Source of the DNA: Nematostella vectensis
Taxonomy: Eukaryota > Cnidaria > Anthozoa > Actiniaria > Edwardsiidae
Length of the DNA stretch: 60,000 bases
Assembly: GCF_932526225.1 (NCBI RefSeq)
Contig: NC_064036.1
Coordinates: 10,301,519-10,361,518, forward strand
Direction: 5' to 3'
This document shows positions 50,301 through 60,000 of this stretch, piece by piece (the stretch's first letter is position 1; the number at the start of each line of letters is the position of its first letter). The position numbers were made by a program, and so were the translations under genes. A model generated the notes under the pieces. That model was not told the DNA's origin. It saw nothing but the letters and a program-made list of their open reading frames with translations, and ran no database searches.

Positions 50301-51053
50301 CTGTGTTCCGCCGAGTAGAAAGCGCAAAGCAACGTTATTGAGAAAGGTGTAGCATAGCAATCTCCAAATACTGTTGACTGCATAAGTGGAACTCAGACAT
50401 GGTTATTTTATTCTTCTTAGGTTCATCATCTGGTCGCAAGGAGCTTTCGAGAAACTTGATGCCATCTATGGGACCTGGAAAAAGGCATCAACCGAGAAGG
50501 CAAACTTCAAGTATGTTCCAGCAGTTATACGCTGACGTTCAAGACTCGATGCATGGTTTTCAGCATGCTGTCTTGTCACAACTTTGTGCTTTATATTTTG
50601 AATAACATTGTCTATTTTATTTATTTATTTTAGTCTCCCACGACCAATAATGCTCAACTCCGACCTCACTCGTCTCATCAACAGTGAAGAAATCCAGTCG
50701 GTCATTAGGCCAATGAAGTAAGCAACAAGAAATGTACATTTAATGTGTAAAACCTATTGATAGAGACGCCTTAACTCCTAAATGGTTTGATTTAACCAAA
50801 GAGTCGGCATATAAAATAGAAATATATATGTATTTATTTCTACCCCTTTCTGTCTCTGTGTGTACTAAACATTGTTTTATTTTGTAGGCCTAAGGCTCGA
50901 AGGGCAATCCACAAGAAGAATCCGCTCAAGAACCTCGGCACCATGTTACGCCTCAACCCGTACGCAAAGAGCGCCAAGCGCGCCGAGATGCTGACGGTCG
51001 AAAGGAGGAGAGCAGCTAAAGAAGCAGCGCTTGCCAAGAAGAGGGGCAAATAG
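47370..51053 (+). CDS. RPL4: 60S ribosomal protein L4 (uL4)
   Basis: Large-subunit protein uL4, whose internal loop lines the exit tunnel. Six exons: 47370-47372 (ATG alone), 47967-48536, 48911-49074, 50421-50510, 50634-50717 and 50888-51053, all with GT-AG introns and matching phases; 358 residues. Conserved stretches include [60 protein letters not shown] and [18 protein letters not shown]. It lacks the long Lys/Ala-rich C-terminal tail of vertebrate L4 (about 427 residues) and is nearer yeast length. A first exon carrying little more than the ATG behind a pyrimidine-rich leader is typical of ribosomal protein genes. Intron 3 contains a minisatellite. AATAAA at 51085-51090 lies 31 nt after the stop. 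Confidence 0.98.
49100..49965 (+). repeat. Minisatellite in RPL4 intron 3 (~62-64-bp unit)
   Basis: About 14 tandem copies of a unit containing GTACATGCCCTGTTAGTTCA, GTGATTATTACTATAAGATA and GTAGCATGGGGAGGAACACT. It starts within about 35 nt of the exon 3 donor at 49075. Copies differ by few substitutions. The antisense ORFs are translations of the repeat. Confidence 0.95.
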
Positions 51054-51084
51054 ATTCCCCCGGTGCAAAATATAATAATTGAGC

Positions 51085-51090
51085 AATAAA
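51085..51090 (+). terminator. RPL4 poly(A) signal AATAAA
   Basis: Canonical AATAAA 31 nt downstream of the RPL4 TAG stop. Confidence 0.85.
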
Positions 51091-51528
51091 ATGCTTAGTA
51101 CAGAAATGTTGCAATGTCCTATCTCATAAATCCTTCTTTACCTTGCCCTCCCCCCTCGTCTCCACGCCTCACTTTTATGTTTCTTTTCACAGAGCCCTTC
51201 CCCCTCCCTCAAGTTCTAAACCACGCCCAGCAGTCCCGCACCTCTTAGGCCCGAGTGTTCATTTTTCAATCTCATTCTAGATCATCGACAGCAATACTGA
51301 TTTTAATAAGGGCTCAATTAGAAAAAGTCGCGATAAATATTAGTGAGCAACAATAAAGCTTTAATTTTAAGCATCCGTGTTCAAATATTTTTTTTTTTCG
51401 AAACGTACCAAGAAGCCCGTTTCTCGTCGGAAAGGTATTGGTTGCGTGGGGCTCCAAACACCGACTTCTAAAATGGAAACAAAATGTCTATATCCACAAA
51501 GCAATGTACTTTTTCAGTGAGGCGTTTT
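51091..51528. other. Intergenic between RPL4 and RIIa gene
   Basis: Contains pyrimidine-rich tracts and a second AATAAA-like sequence at about 51350. It is the shared 3' region of the two converging genes; nothing else is seen. Confidence 0.5.
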
Positions 51529-51753
51529 TCAAACAGTCCCGTTCCAGTGTTGACATGTAATATAAAACTCCACTCCCAGTTTGTCGATATCAACCCCGTG
51601 ATCTTTCAAAGTCTTTCTCTTTGTGTTTGCAGAAGCAAAGAACTGCGATCCAAATTTGACAACGTCTTCTGGTTTCTCCTTTAGTACTGTTAAAATGAAG
51701 GCCTCGAGAAGATCTTCCAGCCCTTGCGGCACTTCCCTAGTTGTAGATGCCAT
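51529..51753 (-). CDS. Short RIIa (PKA-R docking/dimerization) domain protein A
   Basis: A 74-residue single-exon ORF. The centre, VPQGLEDLLEAFILTVLKE followed by KPEDVVKFGSQFFAS, matches the RIIa dimerization/docking helix pair found in PKA regulatory subunits and in ciliary/sperm proteins such as SPA17 and ROPN1. There is no cyclic-nucleotide-binding domain, so the protein is little more than a docking module that would bind amphipathic helices of AKAP-type partners. The C-terminus ends HWNGTV. It is paralogous to the gene at 52694-52963, which is transcribed divergently. Start is the only in-frame ATG, just upstream of the domain. Confidence 0.75.
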   Translation of the reverse strand: MASTTREVPQGLEDLLEAFILTVLKEKPEDVVKFGSQFFASANTKRKTLKDHGVDIDKLGVEFYITCQHWNGTV

Positions 51754-52125
51754 TTCGTCTTGTGTGATGCTTCTCGTTTACGCTCGTAATATCTGCTTTC
51801 AACTCTATGCAAGGCTGTGTAGTCTCGTAGCCTACCAGTTGATTGTGACGTCAAGATTTAATCGTGCGCGCGTTGCGCTCTTCTGCGAAAATGGATGAGT
51901 TGTATAGTGCAAAAATTGCCGTGTAAGGGGAAACCGGAATGCCAGAGCGTTCCTGTGTAATCTTGAAAAGCATTTAATACTTTGACGTTTACCAGAGGCG
52001 CGCAATATGCATTATATAATTTCCACCCTTATCTGGAGTGTGGATTGAGTGAGTGAACGAAAACGAAGAGCGCGCAAGTAACCCAGGGAAACGCGCACGG
52101 ATGAGATCGTCTGTGCTATAGTCGG

Positions 52126-52269
52126 CCTGGGGCCGGTTTCTAGAAGGCCAGGTAAAAGTTATCTGTAGATAAATGTTTATCCAACGGATAAATCTTGATC
52201 AAATCCTATACAACAGGTAACTTTTGTCCGTGGATAGCTTTATCCAGCCTTTCAGGAACCGGTCCCTGG
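52126..52269. mobile_element. MITE-like element between the RIIa genes
   Basis: 144 bp with inverted ends: CCTGGGGCCGGTTTCTAGAA at the left and an inverted match ending GGAACCGGTCCCTGG at the right. Similarity continues inward through AGGTAAAAGTTA / TAACTTTTGTCC. It sits in the interval where the promoters of both genes should lie. Confidence 0.75.
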
Positions 52270-52693
52270 TCGTTATCTAACATTCATAAGTTGTGGCGTT
52301 CGTTCGCGAACTGGATTCCCTGGGAGTGACAGGGGGATGAGTGCTGAACCAATATTAAGGCCTAAGTAGAGCCCCGTGCGAACGGCGCTTACATCGCATC
52401 GCTCGCTCCCCAACCACAAGGGAAAGAAAATGTGTTGCGGTACCACCTTAAATGAAGGGCTTACGCCGTTGTTTGCACGGGTATCTTCATTTCACACGAA
52501 TTTGAGGAATACTTCTGCAAATGACAAGATGACTCTCTTCTGGCATATGGGACATGCGCCGTGCACCGTTGCATGATATTCTATAACAAAAGCAGCCACG
52601 TGTAAAGAATTAATCAAAACAGAGGCAGTGTGTGTAAGGTGCTTCCAAGAACGCTTAAGCCTTTGCCACTTGCTCTGCTTCGTCTTAACTGCC

Positions 52694-52963
52694 ATGTATC
52701 AAAAGATTGATTCAGAAAAACTATGCAATAAGTTTCAAGATGAAAGACTTCTTGAGGAGAATCGTGTGGTGATCACCGAAGAGCTGATTTGTGTACTTGA
52801 AGGGTTTATTGTAGTTATGATGGAGAAGAATCCGGATGATATAGTCTATTTTGCTGCGAATTATTTCAAGGAACTTCAAAAAAAGAAAACCACGCTGACA
52901 GAGAAAGGAGTGAAAGTGGAAAGTGGATTCTACTCTACGTATAAGTGGAATGGAGATACTTGA
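52694..52963 (+). CDS. Short RIIa-domain protein B
   Basis: An 89-residue single-exon ORF starting at the first true ATG (MYQKIDSEK); the frame is open further upstream without an ATG. Residues about 31-66 (ITEELICVLEGFIVVMMEK then NPDDIVYFAANYFKEL) form an RIIa docking/dimerization domain. The Lys-rich linker and the YKWNGDT end parallel the CQHWNGTV end of protein A, so the two are tandem-inverted paralogues. The N-terminus is about 15 residues longer than in A. Role inferred: adaptor of ciliary or PKA-anchoring complexes; no enzymatic motif is present. Confidence 0.72.
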   Translation: MYQKIDSEKLCNKFQDERLLEENRVVITEELICVLEGFIVVMMEKNPDDIVYFAANYFKELQKKKTTLTEKGVKVESGFYSTYKWNGDT

Positions 52964-55550
52964 TAAATGAGAGGAAAAACTAAAGATGGATATGAAACTG
53001 AATTTCAACAATAAGGATGCAGTAACCAGAAGAAAAGGAGATGGTACCATCTGTATTAGGAAGGAGAGAAAAAGAAAAAAAAAACGGGCTTTTATGCGCT
53101 TTTCTTATAGCTTCATCCAAATGTTTTTTTTTTCTAAGCGAGATATATGATTGCAAAATCAATGCGCGGTTATTTATTTTATTGATAAATCAATTTTGCT
53201 TTATGATATGTACGGCTTAAACGATAAAACCATCATCTATATCATCTCGGATAGAACGGGATCTTCTTAACTAAAATCGTGTTTATTCTTGTCGTGACTC
53301 GGGTGAGTATTCGTGAGTATAGAAGCATTGAAGAGTAATTGATTCATAATTTCGCTAGACACGCAATACTTTGACAATAAGTTCTAATTTTGCTTAAAGG
53401 TTTGGGAATCGGTAGTAGCGTATAAATACAATCATACAAAAACGATTTCTGATACTGTTTATGTTTGCTAGAAAAAATTCTAAATGTGCTATGTTAGACC
53501 GAGACATCAGCACGATTGCGGTGACTGCTATTGTAAAGCAAAGTCCAACCACGTGGAATATAGAGCGCCCTGTCCAAAACCATTCAACCATATTTGCTTT
53601 AGATAATGCTTGTGGTGACGAACACCAGGTGAGGGAAAGGAGGTAGAGATCTTGTAAAATTAAAGAAAAACTCCTAAAATCCGAGAAAACATCAGAAGGG
53701 GGGAGGGGGTTCAAGGCCCAACTCGGAGAAAAAAAGGAAATTGTCTATATATACAGGCCCGTGCCCAGGATTTTTCTTGGGGGGGGGGGGGGGGGGGGTG
53801 CGAAATCCGAAAATGTGGACCTAATTTTTTCCTGGGGGGAGGGAGGAGTTCTCTGATAAAAATCTGACCACCCCCGAAAAAAACAAAAAGGGTTTTTTTT
53901 ATGCCTTTGCAGTATCTCCATGGGACGTTTATTGTCGGATTTGGCTACATACCTGAACACTGCTGAATGATCTAACTTATGTCTGTGTGTTTTATAGTTT
54001 TGTCTACAAATAGCACAGATATAACGTTTACTACGGCATTCGTTTATTGACAATAAGATAAAGAAACTCTCGAGAGCAATGCAGAATTCTAAAGAAATAA
54101 GGTGAAGTACCGCGCACAGGCTCGCCGTTGTACCCCGGGTACACCCACAAACAAAAAAGACAAAAATGCTCACCCTTGCTCCTGGGAGCAAAAATAAAAA
54201 AAGGCAACCCCATTCCTATTTTAGGCAGCGTATATTAGAAAGAGGGAGCCTGGGAGCGAGACAAGCATAATGTGTCTTCAAGAGCAGTGCCGCAGCAGAC
54301 CTCGAAATATTGGGGGGGGGGGGGGGGAGGCACAATACAGAAACATTAAGAAAGTATTTGGTGGCATGGCCACGCCCCTACTTAACATTTCTTTATAATT
54401 TTGAAAATATTGTGTGTGTGTGGGGGGGGGGGGGGGGGGGGGGAGGGCGTGCCCTACCCCCTGCTACGGCCCTGAAGAGGGGATGAGAATGGGAAAGACA
54501 CGGGCATGATCCCTTGGGATAGAGGGGATTAGTTTGTTCGAAAGATATATCCGAACGTCGAGAAGATTGAATTTCTTCTTGACGAGCTTCAAGACATTTT
54601 TAACAAATGTATAATACCCCGCATAGTTTTTGTTTTGTGCTTTTTATAGTCTCTGAAAAAAAAAATACATTGTTAAAACTACTTTTCTTTAATCATGGCT
54701 TTAATTTCCAGTATTGGCGGATCCAAGCTTCTATTAGGTGGGTGTGTCGAGGAGGGCAAAGGGGGGGTGTGTCGAGGGGGCAAGGGGGAGGTTGATAGCC
54801 TCGAAGGCGTTTACTCGGTGTTTTCAGGGTAAGAATGCCCTCCTTCCCAGCTTTCGCGAATACATGCAGTCAACGTAGGAATACGTGCTTTATTCAAACA
54901 CTAACAAGACATTAGACTTCATTTCGGAGTCAGATTATCCTATAGCCCGTGATTCAACGGCCAATATTCCCCGAAGGGCTTCTCGTGTACTCACTTAATT
55001 TTCGCTCATCCTAATTTTCTCGACACTTAATTTTCGCGTCACTTCATTTTCGAGATTCTTTTAAAATCGCGAAATTCGCGAAATTAAAGTGACGCGAAAA
55101 TAAAGTGTAATAATGTAATCGAGGCTGTGGTGGAGGTGGGCAAACTAGAAAAGGATGAACAATACAAAAATATAGCAGAAATTCATCAAAATAGGAGGTG
55201 AAAAACCTTCCAATCCCCCCACCCTTTGATCTGCCCTTGGGCCGAAACTTCAGGAATCAAGACCTCTCCCTCTAGATCCGTCCTTGCGCCCTAAACATCA
55301 GGAAACATAAGAAGAGTGCGCGACGGTCTCTCTTTCTCAGCGTGAACATTGCTGTTTGCATCACGCGAGATCCATATCGCGTCGCTTTCATTCCTTGACA
55401 TGCGCACTAGTATCGCCATTCCCATTAAATGTAACCCTACACCGAAGACGCGATAATCCTAATAAACGAACAACAACAACGAAACGCGAAACCGAACGAG
55501 CGCAGTTTATCTACCTCCTACTTTGGCGACACACACCATCTTCAAGAGAC
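52964..55550. other. Intergenic DNA with poly-G tracts, no gene seen
   Basis: Contains homopolymer G runs at about 53779-53798, 54312-54327 and 54422-54443 (the last preceded by GTGTGTGTG and followed by CCCCTGCTACGGCCCTG), and a palindrome listed separately. Short ORFs show no recognisable content. Confidence 0.6.
55023..55108. repeat. 86-bp palindrome upstream of Ly6 gene
   Basis: Left arm ACACTTAATTTTCGCGTCAC and right arm GTGACGCGAAAATAAAGTGT are near-perfect inverted copies, with further inverted ATTTTCG/CGAAAT words inside. The left side is preceded by extra CACTTAATTTTCGC copies. Likely a small MITE or foldback element. Confidence 0.8.
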
Positions 55551-57314
55551 ATGAGGCTATCGTTGATTGCGGTTTTGCTGGGGATATTCGCAAGCCAAAT
55601 GGGTGAGTGTGGTTCCCGTGTTGTGCAGTGTAAATTTAGAATAGTGTAGTATTACGGTAAATTCTAGCATCACGAGCGACACACGCAACCATAACAAAAA
55701 TAAGTGCGTGCCAAAAAGAAAACATTCGTGTTCGTAAAATGAAGAGTGAATACATGATTCTGGAGTAGAAGACGTCACAGTGCTATGTGCTCTAAGGAAG
55801 TCTTCTTTAGCGGTATATCACGGTGTGTGTGTTTGGCCACTTTTTTGGCTCAACAAACTAAAGCGTAAATTACTGAATATAAACCAACGTAGAGCCTCTG
55901 TGCTCGCTTTTTGTATACGTTGTGACTGGGACAGAATACCACTAGAATACGGCATAAACCCACGCTTCGCACACGACCAGGTCAAGCGTGAGCCTCAAAC
56001 TTGATATCCTTCTTCATTACAATGCGATGTGTTTTCCATCTCTTTTCTTTCGGGTCAGCACGAATGACATTTATGCACAAATATTAACCTTTAGCGGATG
56101 ATTTGTGTATAAGTAATTTGTTTAATAAAACACATCTTATTCGCTGTTCAAAGCATACCGATCATATTTGGTTTATAACCGTATACACGCGTGATTTTTT
56201 TAAAAAGCGTCATCACTAAGTAACACCCATTGATACCTATTTAGCCCCACCACTGACCCCCTCCCTGTGATAAGGCTTGTAAGACTCCTAGAGAAACCCA
56301 TGCCCTAGGATTCAGTGCGTTGTTTTCTTCGGCCGCGAAAAAAAAAAAAAAAACGCCGGTAGGGCGCGCAAAGACCGCCGGGTTTCCGAGCACAAGGAAT
56401 TCTAAATATTGTATGCATTGCTAGTTATAGATGACAGTAAACAACTTTTTTTATTGAATTTTGTTGTCAGGTTGGATATTTAAAATCTGTGTAAGCAGTT
56501 TGCGAAGTATCTCGCAACATCGTGCAACTTCGGATGCAGATAGCAAAGCGCAATACTTTGCTATTATACTTTGTTATCGCGCTTTTTTCAGAGGGCTTAT
56601 TTAACACTGCTGTTCTTTTTCATGCAGCGTGCGGGCTCAAGTGTTATCGTTGTGACAGTAAGATCTCGTATCAGCATTGTGATAAGAAGAGAGAGAAGAT
56701 CGCTTGCGATGACGCTACGCACCGATGCATCAAGGCCGACGTTAGTTACAGGGTAATTGCATGCATGATAATATCGGTCCACCCACCAGAAAGTTTTTTT
56801 TTCCTAATATTACTTTTGTAATTACAACAACAACAAACACAGACAAAAAGGAAAAAAAACGGATGCAAGATCAAAGGTAACTTTTAAACCTTCATGGTTA
56901 TTCTGTTTTCCCCCCGCACAATTTCAACTATTTTTCGAGCCTCACTAATATCACTGGAAATCACTATTTCTTCGAAGTGCCCTTTAATGTTATATCATCG
57001 AGTTATTTGTGGCCTACGGCAAACTCGTGACATAGTCTTTATTATCCAGACAAATTTCTTCACAACTGACAGGCCACATTTCTCAGCTCCACAGCCAAGA
57101 TATCCATAACTTCAGGAAGTCTTGCGTGCCAAAGATGGGCTGCTCAAACAACAATAACGAACTGTGCAAAGCCGCACCTTACGGATCAAGCAAAGACTGC
57201 AAAATCAAATGCTGTAGCACGGACCTGTGTAACGCGGGCTCAACACCACTCCTCAGCGGTCTGCTTATCGTTATCAGTATGGCAGGGCTCTTAGCAAATC
57301 TTAGGTTGTTTTAA
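55551..57314 (+). CDS. Ly6/uPAR (LU-domain) GPI-anchored protein
   Basis: Three exons (55551-55602, 56628-56752, 57087-57314) join in phase to 134 residues. Exon 1 is a signal peptide (MRLSLIAVLLGIFASQM). The mature protein starts CGLKCYRCDSK, the hallmark first loop of the three-finger LU fold, and ends CKIKCCSTDLCNAG, matching the family CC..DLCN signature. A hydrophobic C-terminal segment (LLSGLLIVISMAGLLANLRL) directly follows, as in a GPI-attachment signal. Cysteines between are spaced as in a single LU domain. It would be displayed on the cell surface; its ligand is unknown. Secreted three-finger toxins share the fold but lack the GPI signal, so a membrane Ly6 protein is favoured. Confidence 0.88.
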
Positions 57315-60000
57315 GATGGAAGGAACACATCTTTGTCCCTTGTGCTCTGAACGGGATTCCTGTGGTTGTTCGGGTGATGTCATATCAACAACCACAGGAA
57401 AGCCAAAGCACCACAGGAAGCCCCAAAAGAGCGTAAGGGATTAGGCCGAGAGAAGCGTAAGACGGTTTACATAGCCATGTTTTTAGCTGGTGTAAGGGGA
57501 AGAATGTGCTTTAAGAGATGGTTGACTTGTGCTTTGAATTAATTATAAACTTGAGAAACGTCTTAGCTGGAACAAAACATTGTAAGAACTATCGATCTTC
57601 GTATAAATTATTGGTTCCTGTACCTAAAGCCTCGTCCAAACAGCGGCGGCATGGTTGTTGAAAACAGCCAGTATTGATCGGAACAGTGTTTGTGCACCAT
57701 GTCGGCAAGTGCAACATTTTCTTTGTTTTGTGCTCAGCCAAGCGAGAAGGTGGCGGTGCCGATGTTTGCGGTTTGCACGGGGTTCAACTCGATCTGTCAA
57801 TGAAGATTATTTTTAACAATGATTGACTCCAGCTTTAAGTGATACCATTTTAGCCATATCATCTGTTTTACGTTTTTGTTTAATTTCTTTGGGTGTGTCA
57901 GGCTGGAAGAAACCCCCCCCCCCCCAACACACTCACACACACACACTCGCCTGGAAGGTTCGCTCTAATTAAGGAAAAATTAAGTACCACTACGAGGTAG
58001 GACGAGCTACCTAAAAGAAAATGGTCCATTCTATGGGTAAACAACCCCCCCCCCCCCCCCGCCCAAATACTGGCTACGGTCCCGCGTGTTTATCTTTTGT
58101 AATGATCCATCTGTCAAGGTACAGAAAGTCTAATATAAATGCACACAAAGGCAGTGCGATTTCGTTTGTAATAGAAATATTGTAGAAGGTCATGGATCCC
58201 CCCTTCCCCCCCCCCCCCCCCCCTAGGGCCATGAGCACTGCGGGTAACCACATAATTGTTCTTCGACTGCAACCTTATTTGAATTAGGTGTATACGTCAT
58301 AACCAATATTAGTTTTGGTCTCATTGACATTAAACCTCACATTGTCCACATCACAGCATTATATAGAATCGATAAAGGAGCATAACATATACTTTCTTGA
58401 GTATTGTTTGCAAGTCATTGTTATCGTTATCCCTGTGGACTTCATGAAACCCCACTAAGGATTTTGATTAGCTAATTAATCGATTTGCGTTAGTAACGGG
58501 GTATTGATCTGTAAGACCCACTCCTTCCCTGGACTCTGCAAAAAAGACAAATAAGACGTCTGTGATTTCCGGAGCAAGAGTTGATGGTAAGGCTATATAG
58601 TATAGCTACTCTTCGCCACGAGTATGGAACACTCTTTGTTTGTGTAACGGATAACCAGCGGAAAGCAAATATTAGGTATTTGCATACTGATTGTTTAATG
58701 TTTATTGCTTGCGTGCATGCTTATTTCTCGTGTGGAAAAAGTTACTCTTGAATCTAGAATAAAGCAACAATACTTATCGAGTAAGAAAAGGTCCTTTTTC
58801 ATCAGGGATGGCACGAAGGTTGAAATAAGGAGGCTAATATACACACACGCATTCAGTGTTTAATCAATTGTCTACTTGTTTATCAAATTAAAGTTAATAG
58901 TTAAGAAACCTGCTCCTCTCTTCGTTAACAGATAAAATGACATTGAACCAGCTTGATGGTAGTTTTTATTAGGGCTGGTACATATAGCCACTACATTTAT
59001 TGTTAACTTAGATTGCCTACTTATGTTGATCGAATTAAAGGAAACGGATTAAAGTTGCAACTCTTCCTGACCAAAAAGTTGTCAGAACTTTCAAGGGTTG
59101 GTCAAGCCCCATTTGTTTACACACCGGGAGTTTTCAACACTGGATTTAAAGATAAGAAAAATATGTGTATGGAAAACAGTATTCGTTGGTTCTTTTATAC
59201 AGAGTATATAACTGTATATAACTTTTTTTTATTTTAACAAATTGTCCAGCGAATAAAAGGGTTGGGTTCCGAGGAAGGGCATAGTATAATAATACCAGTA
59301 TATTTCCTACTTGGGATGCAAACACCCAAATTGTCAAATGTATGTCTGTGTGAGTCAGAAAACAATGCAAATTATCATTTGAGTCAAAACTCCCCTTCAG
59401 CGAAAAGTTATAAACTGTCTCTAGCCTGAAAGATCAATACAAGCGTAAGCTCGAGCAACGATTTAAACACTATACAGCCTGCCTGTGCCCGAGATACAGG
59501 AAAATTTGTCGAAATGTTCCGATATTATAGAACAAAAAAGAGACTTTGGTATAAGTTTTTTTTAATCCACCACCCCTAGATTTTAATCAAAATAACTAGG
59601 CCTTTTTAGACTTGTGCTGTGAGATACACCAGTGGATTGGATCACATATAGAATAGCAGTGTTAACAATCTTGGAATCAATTTGGTTTCAGAAAAGACAG
59701 CATTTAGGAGAGCTGTGGTGATTCATTAGAAAATTATTTTCTCATCCAGGCAAAGCCAAACAAGAAAAAAGCATAATGAATCCACCTTTGCTTGCAAATA
59801 TCCATAAGCAAAGCACTCAATTATGCCCCAAAAGACTTCATGATGTCCTGAGACACTCTCCTAATATGCTCATAGCTGTATTTTTGATGAAAAATACAAG
59901 CAACCATCAACTTGTTCTGGCTTCAGCACACCGACGAGGGATTAAAAGTGGGGACCGCAAAGCACTGTTGAAAAGCTTGGATACCGCTGACTAGGTGCAG
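57315..60000. other. Intergenic DNA, no convincing gene
   Basis: Contains poly-C tracts at about 57916-57930, 58046-58062 and 58206-58223, the second followed by a CTGGCTACGGTCCCG sequence related to that near 54460. No gene is supported except the weak terminal interval listed next. Confidence 0.5.
59752..59994 (+). other. Possible 3'-terminal exon, unrecognised
   Basis: The frame is open from an AG preceded by TTTTCTCATCC (about 59749) to TAG at 59992, about 80 codons (contains MNPPLLANIHKQSTQLC). I do not recognise the peptide and find no upstream exon to join. Could be chance. Confidence 0.18.

Noticed and set aside
47373-50887. C/D-box snoRNA in RPL4 introns, as in vertebrate RPL4
   Set aside because: I looked for RTGATGA and CTGA pairs at suitable spacing. 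The best case (TTGATGACT near 47850 with CTGA near 47947) lacks the purine and a terminal stem, so it is not supported by eye.
1-60000. tRNA, 5S or snRNA genes
   Set aside because: I scanned for GGTTCGAATC-type B boxes and common snRNA words and found no complete cloverleaf or recognisable small RNA gene. A covariance search would settle this.

Overview
The window is animal nuclear DNA. Every protein gene is built from exons with GT-AG introns, and the set (Wnt4-type ligand, ribosomal protein L4, mitochondrial-type CoA Nudix hydrolase, CFAP107 of motile cilia, RIIa docking proteins, a GPI-anchored Ly6/LU protein) fits a ciliated metazoan. Compact AT-rich introns, abundant small inverted-repeat elements and a CR1/L2-like LINE make me favour an anthozoan cnidarian (Nematostella-like sea anemone). 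That species guess is inference; no sequence here proves it. Two gaps of exactly 200 N (1404-1603 and 42463-42662) are scaffolding placeholders next to tandem arrays the assembly could not cross.

Layout. 1-1403: three exons of a CFAP107 orthologue, cut by the left edge and by the first gap. 1604-14225: a minisatellite with a ~28-bp unit, C-rich on the + strand, split at 4648-9231 by a 5'-truncated LINE whose ORF2 carries one visible nonsense codon. 14537-17773 (-): a complete four-exon Wnt4-like gene with a foldback element in intron 2. 17774-33150: about 15 kb with no gene I can support, holding several MITE-like inverted-repeat elements. 33157-42462: a 9.3-kb minisatellite with a ~22-bp unit, G-rich on the + strand. 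43752-47000 (-) and 47370-51053 (+): a head-to-head pair, NUDT8-like CoA diphosphatase and RPL4, sharing a ~370-bp promoter interval. 51529-51753 (-) and 52694-52963 (+): two divergent short RIIa-domain paralogues with a MITE between them. 55551-57314 (+): a three-exon Ly6/LU-domain GPI-anchored protein. 57315-60000: no convincing gene.

The most unusual structure is in the NUDT8-like gene. The last 27 nt of exon 3 together with its 5' splice site has been amplified into about 36 tandem 31-32-nt units (44411-45556), so the true donor is followed by dozens of near-identical candidate donors, many of them closer to consensus than the real one. RPL4 also has an intronic minisatellite starting within about 35 nt of a 5' splice site. 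The LINE sits inside the 28-bp array at a TCTA that matches its TCTG tail, and homologous units elsewhere in the array preserve the empty site.

The genes are unrelated housekeeping, ciliary and signalling loci. Apart from the two divergent pairs I see no functional clustering.
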